A stretch of DNA of 64,000 bases from Alloprevotella sp. Lung230. Its GTDB lineage: Bacteria > Bacteroidota > Bacteroidia > Bacteroidales > Bacteroidaceae. This document shows positions 20,980 to 32,800 of the stretch, in pieces. Each line of letters begins with the position of its first letter. Position 1 is the first letter of the stretch. Under the pieces are notes generated by a model. That model saw nothing but the letters and a program-made list of their open reading frames with translations, had not been told where the DNA came from and searched no databases. The stretch spans positions 62,001-126,000 of the forward strand of contig NZ_JACSUD010000002.1 in assembly GCF_014385435.1 (NCBI RefSeq), in the 5' to 3' direction. The translations under genes were made by a program, and so were the position numbers.

Positions 20980-21462
20980 TTACTCGAAAGACTTCATGAA
21001 GTCTACCATTTTGATGGCAGTGATAGCAAACTCTCGACCTTTATCCATGGTGCGCCAAGCACGGTCTATCGCTTGTTCCTCGGTATTGACGGTGAGAATA
21101 CCGTTGATGACAGGGATTTTCCCTGTTGCGTTGAGACGAACCAAGCCTTCGGTGGTGCCTTCGCAGATGTAGTCAAAGTGCGGTGTGTCTCCTTTGATGA
21201 CGCAGCCCAAGGCAATGATGGCGTCGATATAGCCATGCTGTGCCAGTTGAGAGCAGCCATAGATGAGTTCAAAGCTGCCAGGCACACGGCGGATGGTGAT
21301 GCTGTTTTCCTGCACACCATACTCTACGAGGGTTTCAAGAGCGCTTTTGAGCATCGCATCGGTGATGTGTTTGTTCCATTCTGTGACAACGATGCCAAAG
21401 CGCATGGATGAGGCATCCGGAACGTTGTCTGAGTTGTTTTCGAGAAAAGAAAAAGTAGACAT
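20980..21462 (-). CDS. ribH: 6,7-dimethyl-8-ribityllumazine synthase
   Basis: Penultimate step of riboflavin synthesis, condensing ribityl-aminouracil with dihydroxybutanone phosphate. It is 160 residues long. Key segments are FGIVVTEWNKHIT, RVPGSFELIYG and ALGCVIKGDTPHFDYIC (with the catalytic His), then NGILTVNTEEQA. It sits downstream of the TPR gene on the same strand, separated by a hairpin at 21494-21542. No FMN riboswitch is visible in the 106-bp gap. Confidence 0.95.
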   Translation of the reverse strand: MSTFSFLENNSDNVPDASSMRFGIVVTEWNKHITDAMLKSALETLVEYGVQENSITIRRVPGSFELIYGCSQLAQHGYIDAIIALGCVIKGDTPHFDYICEGTTEGLVRLNATGKIPVINGILTVNTEEQAIDRAWRTMDKGREFAITAIKMVDFMKSFE

Positions 21463-21493
21463 AAGAGATATAATGGTAGGGGTATGTAAGCAA

Positions 21494-21542
21494 AGGAATT
21501 AGAACGACTCAATCCGATGAAGATTAAATCGTTCTAATTCCT
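21494..21542 (-). terminator. Hairpin between TPR gene and ribH
   Basis: AGGAATTAGAACGA (21494-21507) pairs perfectly with TCGTTCTAATTCCT (21529-21542). There is no long T-run, so it may be a weak terminator, an attenuator or an RNA-processing hairpin that tunes ribH relative to the TPR gene. Confidence 0.5.
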
Positions 21543-21568
21543 CACATTTATAATTGAAGGGTTGCGTA

Positions 21569-22261
21569 TTATTTCGTACGCTCGATGTACTTATCGATTT
21601 CTGCACCGATTACTTGCCCGTTTTGATAGTTGGGCGAAGCGAGTTGGCTCGTAGGATAGTCCTTTTTGAGGTCGGTGTAAACCTTGTTGGCCTCTTCTTT
21701 CTTGTTTTGGCTTTCCAAGATTTGGCCGGCTTGCAGCAAATAGAGAGGAGAAAGCGCGGGATTGTCAGCCTTGTCAGCAGCGGCTTTAAGGGTGCTCACC
21801 GCCTTTTCCAACTGCTTGTCGGCTGCATAGGCATTGCCGAGAGCCGCAAGTACATTGGCAGAGATGGTGGCATCTCCTTTGGGCGAAAAGTCTTCTAGGA
21901 AAGTGATGGCTTTCTTGTAGTCTCCTTTGTTGAAGTAGCAGATGCCGGCATAAGCTTGTGCCAAATTGGTAGCATCGATAAAGGCAGAACCCTTGGCGAG
22001 CTTCTCAAAACCTTTGAAAGTGCCATCGCCTTTAAGGGCTGTGTCCCATTCGCCAGTGGCAAAATAGCGCTGACCAAGTCCGATTTGCGCTTGTGCTTTT
22101 TCGTTTTGTCCCTGCAGATAGGAACGACCTGCAAATCCACCAGCCACAATCACTGCTATGGCTACGAGGCCAATAATGAGGTAGTTCTTGTACTTTGCAA
22201 TAAACGCTTCCGACTTTGCAATGGAATCGTTGACATCCAGAGTTGGGTTCTTTTGACTCAT
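21569..22261 (-). CDS. Membrane-anchored tetratricopeptide-repeat protein
   Basis: A 230-residue protein. It has a short cytoplasmic N-terminus, one membrane helix (YLIIGLVAIAVIVAGGFAG, about residues 27-45) and then TPR-like helix pairs (GQRYFATGEWDTAL, AQAYAGICYFNKGDYKKAIT, LGNAYAADKQLEKAV). It resembles the Bacteroidetes relatives of the YfgM/BamD-like TPR proteins; probably a periplasmic scaffold (inference). The start at 22261 is chosen because the promoter (22347-22354) lies inside the longer reading. Confidence 0.85.
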   Translation of the reverse strand: MSQKNPTLDVNDSIAKSEAFIAKYKNYLIIGLVAIAVIVAGGFAGRSYLQGQNEKAQAQIGLGQRYFATGEWDTALKGDGTFKGFEKLAKGSAFIDATNLAQAYAGICYFNKGDYKKAITFLEDFSPKGDATISANVLAALGNAYAADKQLEKAVSTLKAAADKADNPALSPLYLLQAGQILESQNKKEEANKVYTDLKKDYPTSQLASPNYQNGQVIGAEIDKYIERTK

Positions 22262-22346
22262 AATGGTATATTGGTATTTTTGTTGCGATGGGTGTTTGTG
22301 TAAGACAGATGAGTAGAAACACCTGCCCCAGGTGCAATTTGAGCGC

Positions 22347-22354
22347 AAAAGTAC
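22347..22354 (-). promoter_or_regulatory. TPR-ribH -7 promoter element
   Basis: The minus strand reads TACTTTTG, about 85 bp upstream of the TPR gene start. The -33 position has TTCG rather than TTTG. Confidence 0.5.
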
Positions 22355-22448
22355 TACTTAATCGTTGATTAACGAAACAAATGCCTCTTTTTTTTGGAGA
22401 GGTTTTCAAAAAGGAGGTGTTTTTCTTCGTTTTTCGACCTACGCGCTG

Positions 22449-22456
22449 TAATTTTG
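22449..22456 (+). promoter_or_regulatory. recF -7 promoter element
   Basis: TAATTTTG, 22 bp upstream of the recF ATG at 22479. It lies back to back with the TPR promoter, in a divergent 217-bp control region. Confidence 0.5.
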
Positions 22457-22478
22457 CAGCCAACAAGTTTTTATCCCC

Positions 22479-23579
22479 ATGATTTTAGAGCAACTTTCCA
22501 TTCTCAATTATAAGAACATTGAGCAGGCCGAATTGAGCCTCTCGCCCAATGTTAATTGTTTCATCGGTGCCAACGGGATGGGCAAAACCAACGTGCTGGA
22601 CGCCATCTACTTTCTTTCCTTTGGCAAAAGCGCCGGCAATCAGACAGATAGTTACAATATTCGCCATGAGGCCGACTTTCTGATGGTGCAAGGGCGGTAT
22701 CGCAACGAAATCGGGGAGGAAGACGTCATATCCTGTGGGGTGAAGCGCGGACAGCGCAAGCGCATTCGTCGCAATGACAAAGAGTATAAGCGGGTCAGTG
22801 AGCACGTAGGTGTAGTCCCTCTTGTGCTCATCTCGCCAACCGATTCTCTGCTCATCATTGGTGGAAGCGAAGAGCGCCGAAAGTTCATGGATATCGTCAT
22901 TTCGCAATCCAATCCAGCTTATCTCGAAGCCCTCATTCGCTACAACAAGACGTTGCAGCAGCGCAACGCCTTACTCAAACAAGAGGACGAAGCAGACTGG
23001 AACGTGTGCAGCGTGCTTGAAGAATTGATGGCGGCCGATGCCGAACGGATTTATGCTGCACGTCAAGATATGGTAGAGGCCTTTTGCCCCATATTCAAAA
23101 CCCTGTATGCCCGCCTTTGCAACCAGGCTCGGGAGGAGGTCGATATCCTTTACAAAAGCCACCATGAGCGTGGCAATCTGCTCCCTTTGCTACAACAAGG
23201 ACGAGAGCGCGAGCGCATCGTCGGTTACACTCTCCACGGCCCTCACAAAGATGATTTGGAACTGCTGATGAACGGGCACAGCGTCCGCCGTGAGGGGTCG
23301 CAGGGGCAAAGCAAAACCTTCTTCATCGCCATGAAACTGGCGCAATTTCTCTACCTCAAGTCGCAAGGCCGACAGCGCACTCCTCTGCTCTTGCTCGATG
23401 ACATTTTCGACAAACTGGATGCAGGACGCGTGGCCTGCATTGTCGATTACGTCGGCGGAGACGATTTCGGGCAGATTTTCATCACCGACACCAACCGCGA
23501 GCACCTCGACAGTATTCTTTCAGCCACTACGCGCGACTATCGCCTCTTCACCGTGGAAGCCGGGCGGGTGGAGGGATGA
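22479..23579 (+). CDS. recF: DNA replication and repair protein RecF
   Basis: SMC-like ATPase that helps load RecA at single-strand gaps. It is 366 residues long. Walker A is FIGANGMGKTNVLDAIYFLS, the signature GSQGQSKTFFIAMKLAQF, and Walker B PLLLLDDIFDKLD. In many Bacteroidales recF is followed by a DUF721 gene; none is present in the 255 bp after recF, which hold no recognisable gene before the polyvalent-protein gene ends at 23835. Confidence 0.95.
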   Translation: MILEQLSILNYKNIEQAELSLSPNVNCFIGANGMGKTNVLDAIYFLSFGKSAGNQTDSYNIRHEADFLMVQGRYRNEIGEEDVISCGVKRGQRKRIRRNDKEYKRVSEHVGVVPLVLISPTDSLLIIGGSEERRKFMDIVISQSNPAYLEALIRYNKTLQQRNALLKQEDEADWNVCSVLEELMAADAERIYAARQDMVEAFCPIFKTLYARLCNQAREEVDILYKSHHERGNLLPLLQQGRERERIVGYTLHGPHKDDLELLMNGHSVRREGSQGQSKTFFIAMKLAQFLYLKSQGRQRTPLLLLDDIFDKLDAGRVACIVDYVGGDDFGQIFITDTNREHLDSILSATTRDYRLFTVEAGRVEG

Positions 23580-23834
23580 CCGGCATTGCCCATTCTCCTT
23601 GCCGATGACATCAGTAGAAGTTCAGAATGAATGAATACCATGTTTGTTCCCATTTTTCCTCAGGTCGTTTTTGCGAAGAACGGAGTATAGCCGGCAACAC
23701 GAAAGAAAGGTAAACAAAGGCAAAGTGGCCGAAAAGGAGACAAGTAGAGAACAGGCAACCACTAAGATAGAGACAACTACCATTATTTTGAACACCTACT
23801 TAATCTCTAAAAAAACATTCTTGAGTGGACGTTC

Positions 23835-26800
23835 CTAACCCTTCTCCTCAAACTCCTCTACCATCTTTGCAGCCTCCATCTCTGCACCCGACACATCCTC
23901 CACAATCGACAACGCGCCGGAGCCGGCCTTTATCGGACTTCGCTTAAAAGCACGACCGAAGTTCGTCGTACCCTGAACAGCCGCATTCCAGAAAACATAA
24001 AACGTCCGACCGAAACCCGAAACAAAAGCCGAAATATCCCCCAACATCGTCTGACCATGAGCACCTAAGAACGTAGCACCCGCACCCTTCTTATTAAAGT
24101 TCACCGTTATCTCCTTCGCATCATAAACCGAACGACCCACACTGCGACCCATCTCACGAGAAGTCAAATAAGCCGCAAAGCGAGAACCTATTTCCACAGA
24201 GCGATTAAAAAAATCTAACCCCTCCAAGAAATCATCCCAAGCCCCCAACAACTTACGCCCACCATTCAGACGTCTCAACACCTTCTTCACCTCACGCTTG
24301 TGCGCATCAATCTCACGAATAGAAATGTAACCCGTCTCACCACCATTCAACATAAATTCAGAAAAAGCACGCTCCAAACCTTTACCCATATCCAATTTTC
24401 CTGCCTTGTAACGACCAATCAAGACAGCCATGTGCACAGGAGTCGTACGCAGCGCATTCTTATGATAAGCCAACGCATAGTTGCTACCCTCCTTCGCATG
24501 CACCATCGTGTGGGAATAAATCGTATCACGCAAAAGGTTACTTACCATAAAATTAGGAGAAAGACTAGTAAACACCATCGACTGCCAGCGCTTCAAGGTA
24601 TCCATAGCCCCAACAATTTTTCCCACGACACCCGACAAATTACTGTCAGGATTTGTAGCACCGTTCAGTGCCTGAGCCAATCTAGGGTTGCCGTTCACCG
24701 TCAGCACATAGTCCCGACCACCACGCTTCACTACCACCTGGTGCTGATGAAGCTTCGCATCACCCGCCACACGATAAGGCACATCCGCACCATCAGTCAC
24801 CCGCATATACAAGTCAGGCCTTTCCGCTGCACGCTGCTCCATCTTCGCCTCAAAAGCCTCCAACTTCGACACCACCACATCACCACCATCATCCACACCA
24901 ATATCATCAGGAAGCACCACACGCCATTCACCACTCTGTTCATCCAAACCCACCCACAACTCACTCACACTCACCAAATCACTCGGGTGGTTCATTACAA
25001 AGTTCAGCATCTTCTGCTTCACCAATACATTACGATTACCCTGAGCAATCGCACTATCGGCCATCATCGCCATGTTCGCAAACGGATCATCCGCCTTGCT
25101 CTTACGACCACGTGCCTTCTTGATAGGAGCATTAAACATACCGCCGCCTTGAGCCATATAAGCATACACCTCATCACTCGTCTGCTCCGCAAAACCACGC
25201 AGCGGAATATAATACTTGTACATCCCACGAATATCATCATACAATCCACGCGAAATCAAACCGCTCTCATACGTCTTGCGAAGCGTAGCCCCATTCACCA
25301 ACCCAATCTTTTCCCACAGCGCTGACACAAGCTCCGCATCGTGCTTCTCCTCAAATTCCGCCACCATCTTCCCTGCCTCCATCTCAGCCCCCATCACATC
25401 GTCCACACCCGTCAGCGCTGTCAAGCCCGAATAGTCGCGCCCCCGGGCCTTCTCCACGAACTCGCCCACCTCCTTCTCGCTCTCTGAGTGCTTCTTCACG
25501 TACGTCTCATAAGCCTTCAGCCCCTCACGTTCCGCCATCACGCGGTTACGCTCCAGACCATGCTTAGCCATCAAATAGTCCGTCAGCACCATACGCTCCT
25601 CCTCCGTCTCCGCCAACTTCGCCACAGCACCTAACATCGGCTTGAACATCCCACGAGTGAAAGCCTCCTGCTCCGCACTGTTCACCGAACTCAATCGGTT
25701 CTCACCCATGTACGCATTCTCAAGGTCGCTCACATCCTCCACACGCCAACCCTTACCATGTTTACCCTCATGCAAAATCAAGTCCATAGCTTCCCGCAAG
25801 CTCAGCATACTATCCTGCAGCGCCTCCCTGCTCTGGAAAGCCCCCGAAGCCATACGTTGCTCATACGCCGCACGCGACACCGCCTGCCCATATTCCACCG
25901 AGCCCCCCTCTCTATGATAGCGCGCATTTCTTCGCGCCCTCTGCTCACGCTTTGTCTCCTCCGCAATGCGCTCCGCCATAGAAAATATATCCTCACCCTT
26001 GCCTTTCTCAGAACTTTTATCTACCTTTGCAGCAGAAGAAGTCTCAGACAAATTGACACCGAGAGGGACAGCGTTTTTATCGCCCGAGGTATCTGTCCAC
26101 GAATTGTCTTGGGAAAGCGATATTTCCTCGCCTTGCGTTTCGGATGCAGGCTGATACTTCTCATTTATCCAACCTATTTCACCTTGTTGAAGTAGGTTGG
26201 ATATTCTTTTACCCGTCTTCTCTTGATTAGAAATCACCACCTCTTGATTGTTACGATGCACTGTTACCGAGGTAAAGAAGTATTGCCGTTTACCTTCTTC
26301 ATTGACAAAACTCTTCACAAACACATACGAACTACCCCTTTCCGTTTCCTCACCCACTTTCGCACGGCTCTTATCCTCGATGACCACATCGGGGCTTTCC
26401 AGCGTAGGCTTCACCATACCCAGCTTGCCACGCCGTCCCTGTTGCTCCAATTTCTCATATTGGTGCTCGCCCATCTTCACCTCGCCCAGCGGCGTCTGCA
26501 CCACACCATCCGCACCAAACTCCGCAGCCCAGTTCTCACGCGTCAGTTCCAACTCGCGCACAGGAACAGCATTCTCCTCCATCATCGACACCAACTCCTT
26601 GGCCTCCTCAGCACTCAGCGAGCGACCCACCATAGATACAGACACACCCTCTCCATCCAGTCTCCGACCCCGCAGCAAATCCCCCAACACCATATCCGCC
26701 ACCTCATCAGCACTATCAAAGTGCACATTCAAAAAATCAGCCACGCCCTTCCAGAAGCGAGCCAAAGCACGCTTCACACGCTCAAAAGCACTCACCACCT

Positions 26801-29800
26801 GAGCACGTTCAAACACACCATCCGCCCCCGCCATCTCCTCACCCAAAGCCGCACGCAGTTTCGCAGCACCACGCCGCCCCGAATAGTGGGCCAACACCTC
26901 ATCCGCTATCTCATCCTCACTCTCAAGCTCAGGATAATTCCGTTTCACCTCATCCCACACACTCGTACCCTTCATCAACTCCACCACATTCCGCCACTCC
27001 GCAGGGTTCACACGGCGCAAAGCATCCGCCCACAAGTGCGTGTACTCATGCACAGCCGTCTCCACACCCGCCATCTTCGGGTCAAGATACACCTTCCCAT
27101 CCACCGTAAAACCATATGCCTTCCCATCTTCTGTGCGGAAGAAACGCCTTTTTTCCACTCCCAATTTGGGGTTCTCAAAATCTTTCACTACCTTTGCAGC
27201 AGAAGAAAGCTCGGCGTTTGCTGCTGTTGCCGCGATTGGTGCGGATTGATGGGACAGGAACGTTAGGGCTTTCTTCTTGTTTATATAGGTAGCCAAACCT
27301 TTGTTTATCCAGTCCACAATACTATTGTCCCCCTTACCAAAGACTGAGCGCACAATATTGAAGTCTATATCAGCATCCTTGCCAATATCCACAGACACAA
27401 GGAAGTTGCCTTGCTTTGTCCTCAATTCGGTAAGAATGGAGCGGTTTCCCACTTCACCATAGTTGTTAAACACAGCTACAGGATCAGCTACCGCACGGGG
27501 CAAATCGCGCAGTTCTTCCAGCGCAAAGCCGTGCTTGCGCATCTTCTTCATCACCTTGTTGCCATACAGCTTCATCGGGCGGTCCTCAACCCCAGCCGAC
27601 AGCAATATGCCCGATGGACGACCCAGCGAAAGCACCACCTTGTCCGCATTCGCCTCCGTCAAGCCCGAAAGCTCATCATTAAAGCGCGCATTCACCTCCT
27701 CTGCATCTTCCTCCGACCCCACCTTATGCAACCGCGCCTCACCCACAGCACGAGACAGTACCTCCTGAGCCGAAGCCCACCGCCTCGACATCTCCTCATT
27801 CCCCTTCAACCACTCCTCCAGCGAAGGCGCACTCTCCTCCCACGCCATCAGCCGTGCCTCATAAGGAGCAACAGCCGCCTGATACTCCGCAAAAGCCTCC
27901 TTGCGCAACTTCTTCGCATCCCCAAACCGCCCAATACCATGCGACAAAGCACTGCCCACAGGCATCAGCGACACATACCGCCCGAATCCATCGGAAAGGT
28001 GCTCAATTTTCAGCCCATTCGAAGCCGTGAAAGGCAGGTGCAGCCACTCATCAAGCACAGGTTTCCCCGTCTCCTTTTCATAAGCCTCACGCACAGCCCC
28101 TACCTCAGCCTGAGCCTCCTTGACCCGACCCTTAAACTCATCACTCCTCAGCACCTCATCATCCAAGAACCCACTCAACAGCGGAAACTCATCCCCCAAA
28201 TAAGATGAAGGCAGCACAAAGCCCGACACACGCTCCTTACTCAACACATCCACACTACTCCCATTGAAGCGCTCCACCTCGTCCATCAGTGCCCGCAAAT
28301 CCTCCACCCCCATCTCATTGAGCGACAAGTCCACCTCCACACCATACACCGGCCTCTCCCCATCTTTCAAATCCATCGTCAGCTCAATACCCGACATCCC
28401 ACGCACCTCATCCAGCGTAGTGCCCGCACTCAGCGCCTTCGTATGATTAGCCGAACGCACCTTATACCACACACCACCTCTCTCAAACTCCGCATAGCGG
28501 CTGCCCGTCCTCGCCTTGTGGCTCTCCACCTCCACACCCTCTTTCTTCAGCCCACGCTCCAGCGCATTGAGTGTAGTCGTAGGATTAGCACGAGTAAACA
28601 CAATCGAGCGTCCACTCCGAAACGTCTTGCGCTCCATCGCCCACCGCACACGCTCATTCTCCATATCCAACACCCGCTGGCCCTCCTCACTGTCCACCAC
28701 CACATCAATACCCGCACCACGCATCAACTCCACAACAGCATCACGAAGCGCAGTATCCTCAGCACTTACAACCACATCATCACCCTTATGATAAGAAACA
28801 TCCGACACACCCTCATCAAATCGCTTCGACAAAGGAATAAGAACACCATCCGCATCATAAGTCACTGAAAAGGACTTGCGGTTGTTCGCCACATTCTTGT
28901 AAGCCTCCTCTCGACCATTATCATAGCCCCACTCAGCAATATCATTCCCATCCCACCACACATCCTCAATCGGCACCTCCTGCTCGATGATACGATACCC
29001 ATTCTCCCATCCTGGATAACCGCCGTGCACAGCTGCATTATCCTCAGCATACAAACGGCTCGGAGTCACCCAATCGCCATTCCGAAACTCCCCCTCCACA
29101 ACACCCGCAGGAACACTACGATACATCGTTATCCGAACATCCTTCTCACCCGCATTAACACGCGCACGAACATTCCTCAAGTTCTGTATCGCCTCCCTGC
29201 GCGACCTATCTGCATGATTCAATTCACGGTCACTAAGACGAAAATCCAAACTCCCCATCTCAATACCATGCACCAACTCATCTGCCAAAGACCAATCACC
29301 CTCAAAATCCTCCTCATCAAAAGCCGCCTTACGTTCTTCAAGGCTCTCGTAATACCCATTCTCACTGGGCGCCGCCCCATTAAAAGCACTCGTACCCTGA
29401 TAGTCGCTCTCCATCATATAGCCCTTGCGTGCAGCCTCCTCAGCCAGCATACGCTCAGCCGTTTCCATATCCCCACGCGCCACAGCATCAGCATAAGCCG
29501 CATCACGAGCCGCAACACCATCATCACCCTTTTGAAGCCTAATCACACCATTTTTACCATCAAATCCTTGCTCCTTTTTAGAACTTTCACTAACTTTGCC
29601 CTCAGAAGACAAGTTGTTCGTACGGCTGGAAAGGCCACCAGCCTCTTCCGAATCTTCGGAAGGCAGTATGAGGATAGGGCCGCCCTCACGAACAGCTTGT
29701 CTTTTTATTGTTTCTAAGGCATTGTCACGAACATAGTGCCAGTGCACAATCTCCACATTATCCTTATTCTCATTCACCTCCAATAGGACGACCCGATTTT

Positions 29801-32800
29801 CGCCCTCAGCATCCCGCGTCTTTATCAACACCCAGTTGTAAGGACGCTTCGTCTTTTGGTTCTGCCCATAAAGCGTAGGCGTATACAGTGCTGCCTTGAG
29901 AATGTCACGACTATCAGCGGCAGTCAAGTCGCCATGCGCCTTCGCATTGCGCTCAAAGATATTCTTCTTAATCACCACAGGCTTACCACCCGTCCCGATG
30001 GCATCCGCCACGCGTGCGTCAAGCTCGGGCAACTCCACACTCCGAGAGGGCGAAGTGAAATCCTCGTCCCGCAACTCATCGATGCTCCCCACCTTCTCCG
30101 TCACCAAACGACCTTCACCATCCACCAAATTACCCTGATCATCCACAGCATGCAAAGCCGCATCAGTTGCACCCTTCCTATGAAGCTTCACCCCATCCCT
30201 ATGCTGTACCCAATCATAAAATCTCACCGCAGCATCCACACTCCTAAATCCAAGTAGTGCAGTATCCCCTCGTTCCCATCCCTTATCCTCTTCGGCTGCC
30301 TGTGCATTATACTCATCGGCAAGATTACCCCACTTTTGCCAACCACTGTTTGTTTTCTCGTCAATCTCTTGCGAATAATCATATACCGCAATCTGCACAG
30401 AAGGGTCATTGATGTCATCAGACACAGAAGTCATCACAGCCAGCGGCGACGGCTTTCCATCAAGTAACAACGGAGCAAACAGCTCTTTTGCATCATATCC
30501 GCTTTCATCCATTGCAGTTCTGTCCATCGTGTCCGTTTGAGCAATAAAGTCCTGCAACTCCTTCTTAAGCGCAGCATCCACCTCATCCACCTCGCGCTTC
30601 ACCCCCTTATACTCCGCAAACGGTTTCGTCTTGCGATGGCTGCTCGCCAGCCACTTCTCAAAGTCTTCAAGGTTCGTGGCAGACACATCAAGTCGGCGCC
30701 CATCTTCCCATCCTTTCTCATAGTTGGCAAGATAGTCGCTTTTTGCATCCTCTGCATTATTAAAGCCCAGCATCACCTTGTGCTCGTCAAACGTCCCATC
30801 AGGGTTATACTGGTCCACCACAAACACCTTTTGCCCATTCCACCCATCTATATCATTCGACACAAACACATCGATGTGATCGCCATCTACACCCTCCGTG
30901 CCGCGGAAGTAGCCGTAAGTGTTGTGCATCTTGCTCTCCCACGCCTTTCCGTTCGCATCCACACCACGACGCACACTCCCCTTAGGCTGTTCGATACTGA
31001 TGTCAAACGCACCAATCCGAATATGTCCCTTCTTGTAATTCCCCGCCTCCTTCTGCCCTTCACTCGGGTTAGTGTCCACCTCGCCCTCTGCCGCGGCAAT
31101 CTTCGCCGACAGAGACTCATCAGAACTCAAAGGCTCATTGCTGCGCACCAGCACATCAGACGCCTTAATCGTATAGCGACGACCATTCTCCAATATCGTT
31201 ATCGAAGTGGGTGATTGTTCCACAATCTCACCCTCCACAACACGACCATCTAGGAAAGTACCGCGAGCATACTTCGCTCCACCCTCCAAATAATCCTGTC
31301 GCTTCACACGATTAGGAGATGTATCCAGCAAATCATGATAGTCAAACCCCGCAAATTCAATCTCCTTGCGTATCTTGTTTTGAGTCTTTACCGAACTTTT
31401 GTCATACACCTCCTGTAAAGTCCCCTCTTCCGCAAGACGAGAAACATAAGATGCATATTCCTTACCCACATTATCATACACGGTAACAAAAGCATCCGGT
31501 TCTTCAATCTCCCAATCTTCCAACGAGGCATAACCGCTTTTCTCCAACTCCTCTGCCATACGCTGTTCCGTAAAAGCATCAAGCCCCACAAAGGCGGGTT
31601 TATCCCCATTAGACGTTTTTTTCTGCGCTTTTCTTTTTCCCTTTTCAGAAGAAGTGCTAACTTTGCCATCGGAAGCATCCAAATCCGAAGTCGCTACGGG
31701 CGTGTCTGAGACCGGCATTTGCAGGTTCTCGTCGGTGAGGGAGCTTCCTTTTTGTTTATACATAGTCTTCAGAGCAAGCTCTCCACGCCCCATTCTTACT
31801 TCCTCTACATAGACAATCGTCCCATCATCAAGCCTTTTCTTATACTTGATGATAGGAGTAGATTTTTTTTGCTCCACAACAACATCATCGTAAGAAGACA
31901 CAACATTCTCTATCAAAGCAAAGTCTTTGGCTTCAATAGGAACTTGCCCACGCTTTTTCTCCTTGATATGGCCGTGTTGTTTCATTGTGTGACGGATACC
32001 CGAAACGTCCACCACATGTTTGTAATCCTCCCCAATTTCAAGACCTTGGGCAGAAAGATCATTACGTAGTTGCTCCGACACTACCGAAACGACTTTCTTA
32101 TCATTAGCCGTCTTGTCAGACGATTTACCAATCAACTCCTCCATACTGCCATTAAAGTAAGAGAAAGCTTTTTGTGCCTTGCCCTTACTTTCATTCACAT
32201 TCCCTTGCTTGCTATTAGAAGAGGTATTCACTTTGCCATCAGAAGATGCAGGAATAGCCATGCGGGAGGATGTCCGATTGTCGCCCTGTTCGGCATTCTG
32301 CAATGTTTCAACATCCTCCTTGCGCTGCACCTCAGCTGCACGCTTCGCCTCTTCTTTGGCCGCACGCTCCTGACGATAGCGCTCATTAGCCGCAGCAATC
32401 TCACGCTCCTTCACCGCATCACGTGCTGCAGCTACAGAACGCCAGTACTCCAAGTGAGGCACAGCCTCCGCAAGTTCCGCCTCCACCTTTCCCTTATGCA
32501 CCCTGATTTCCGCAGGGCTCGCCCCCTTACGAGGTTTTCGAGCCTCAATCCCCTTCACCACCTTCTCACGCTCAGCAATTTTAGCCGACACAAAATCATC
32601 TGCCTGCTCTCTGGTGATACCGCTTTCCACCTCATTATAAAGATAATCCTGCGTACGCTCCGGGCTCACCGCCTCAAAGTCCTCCTCATCCACCTCCACC
32701 ATCTGTCCCTCAATCTTGCGCTTCACCCGCCGCATAGGCATCTCTATCACATTTTCACCCACATTCCCTTGCCCATTACCAGAAGAAACGCTATCTTTGC

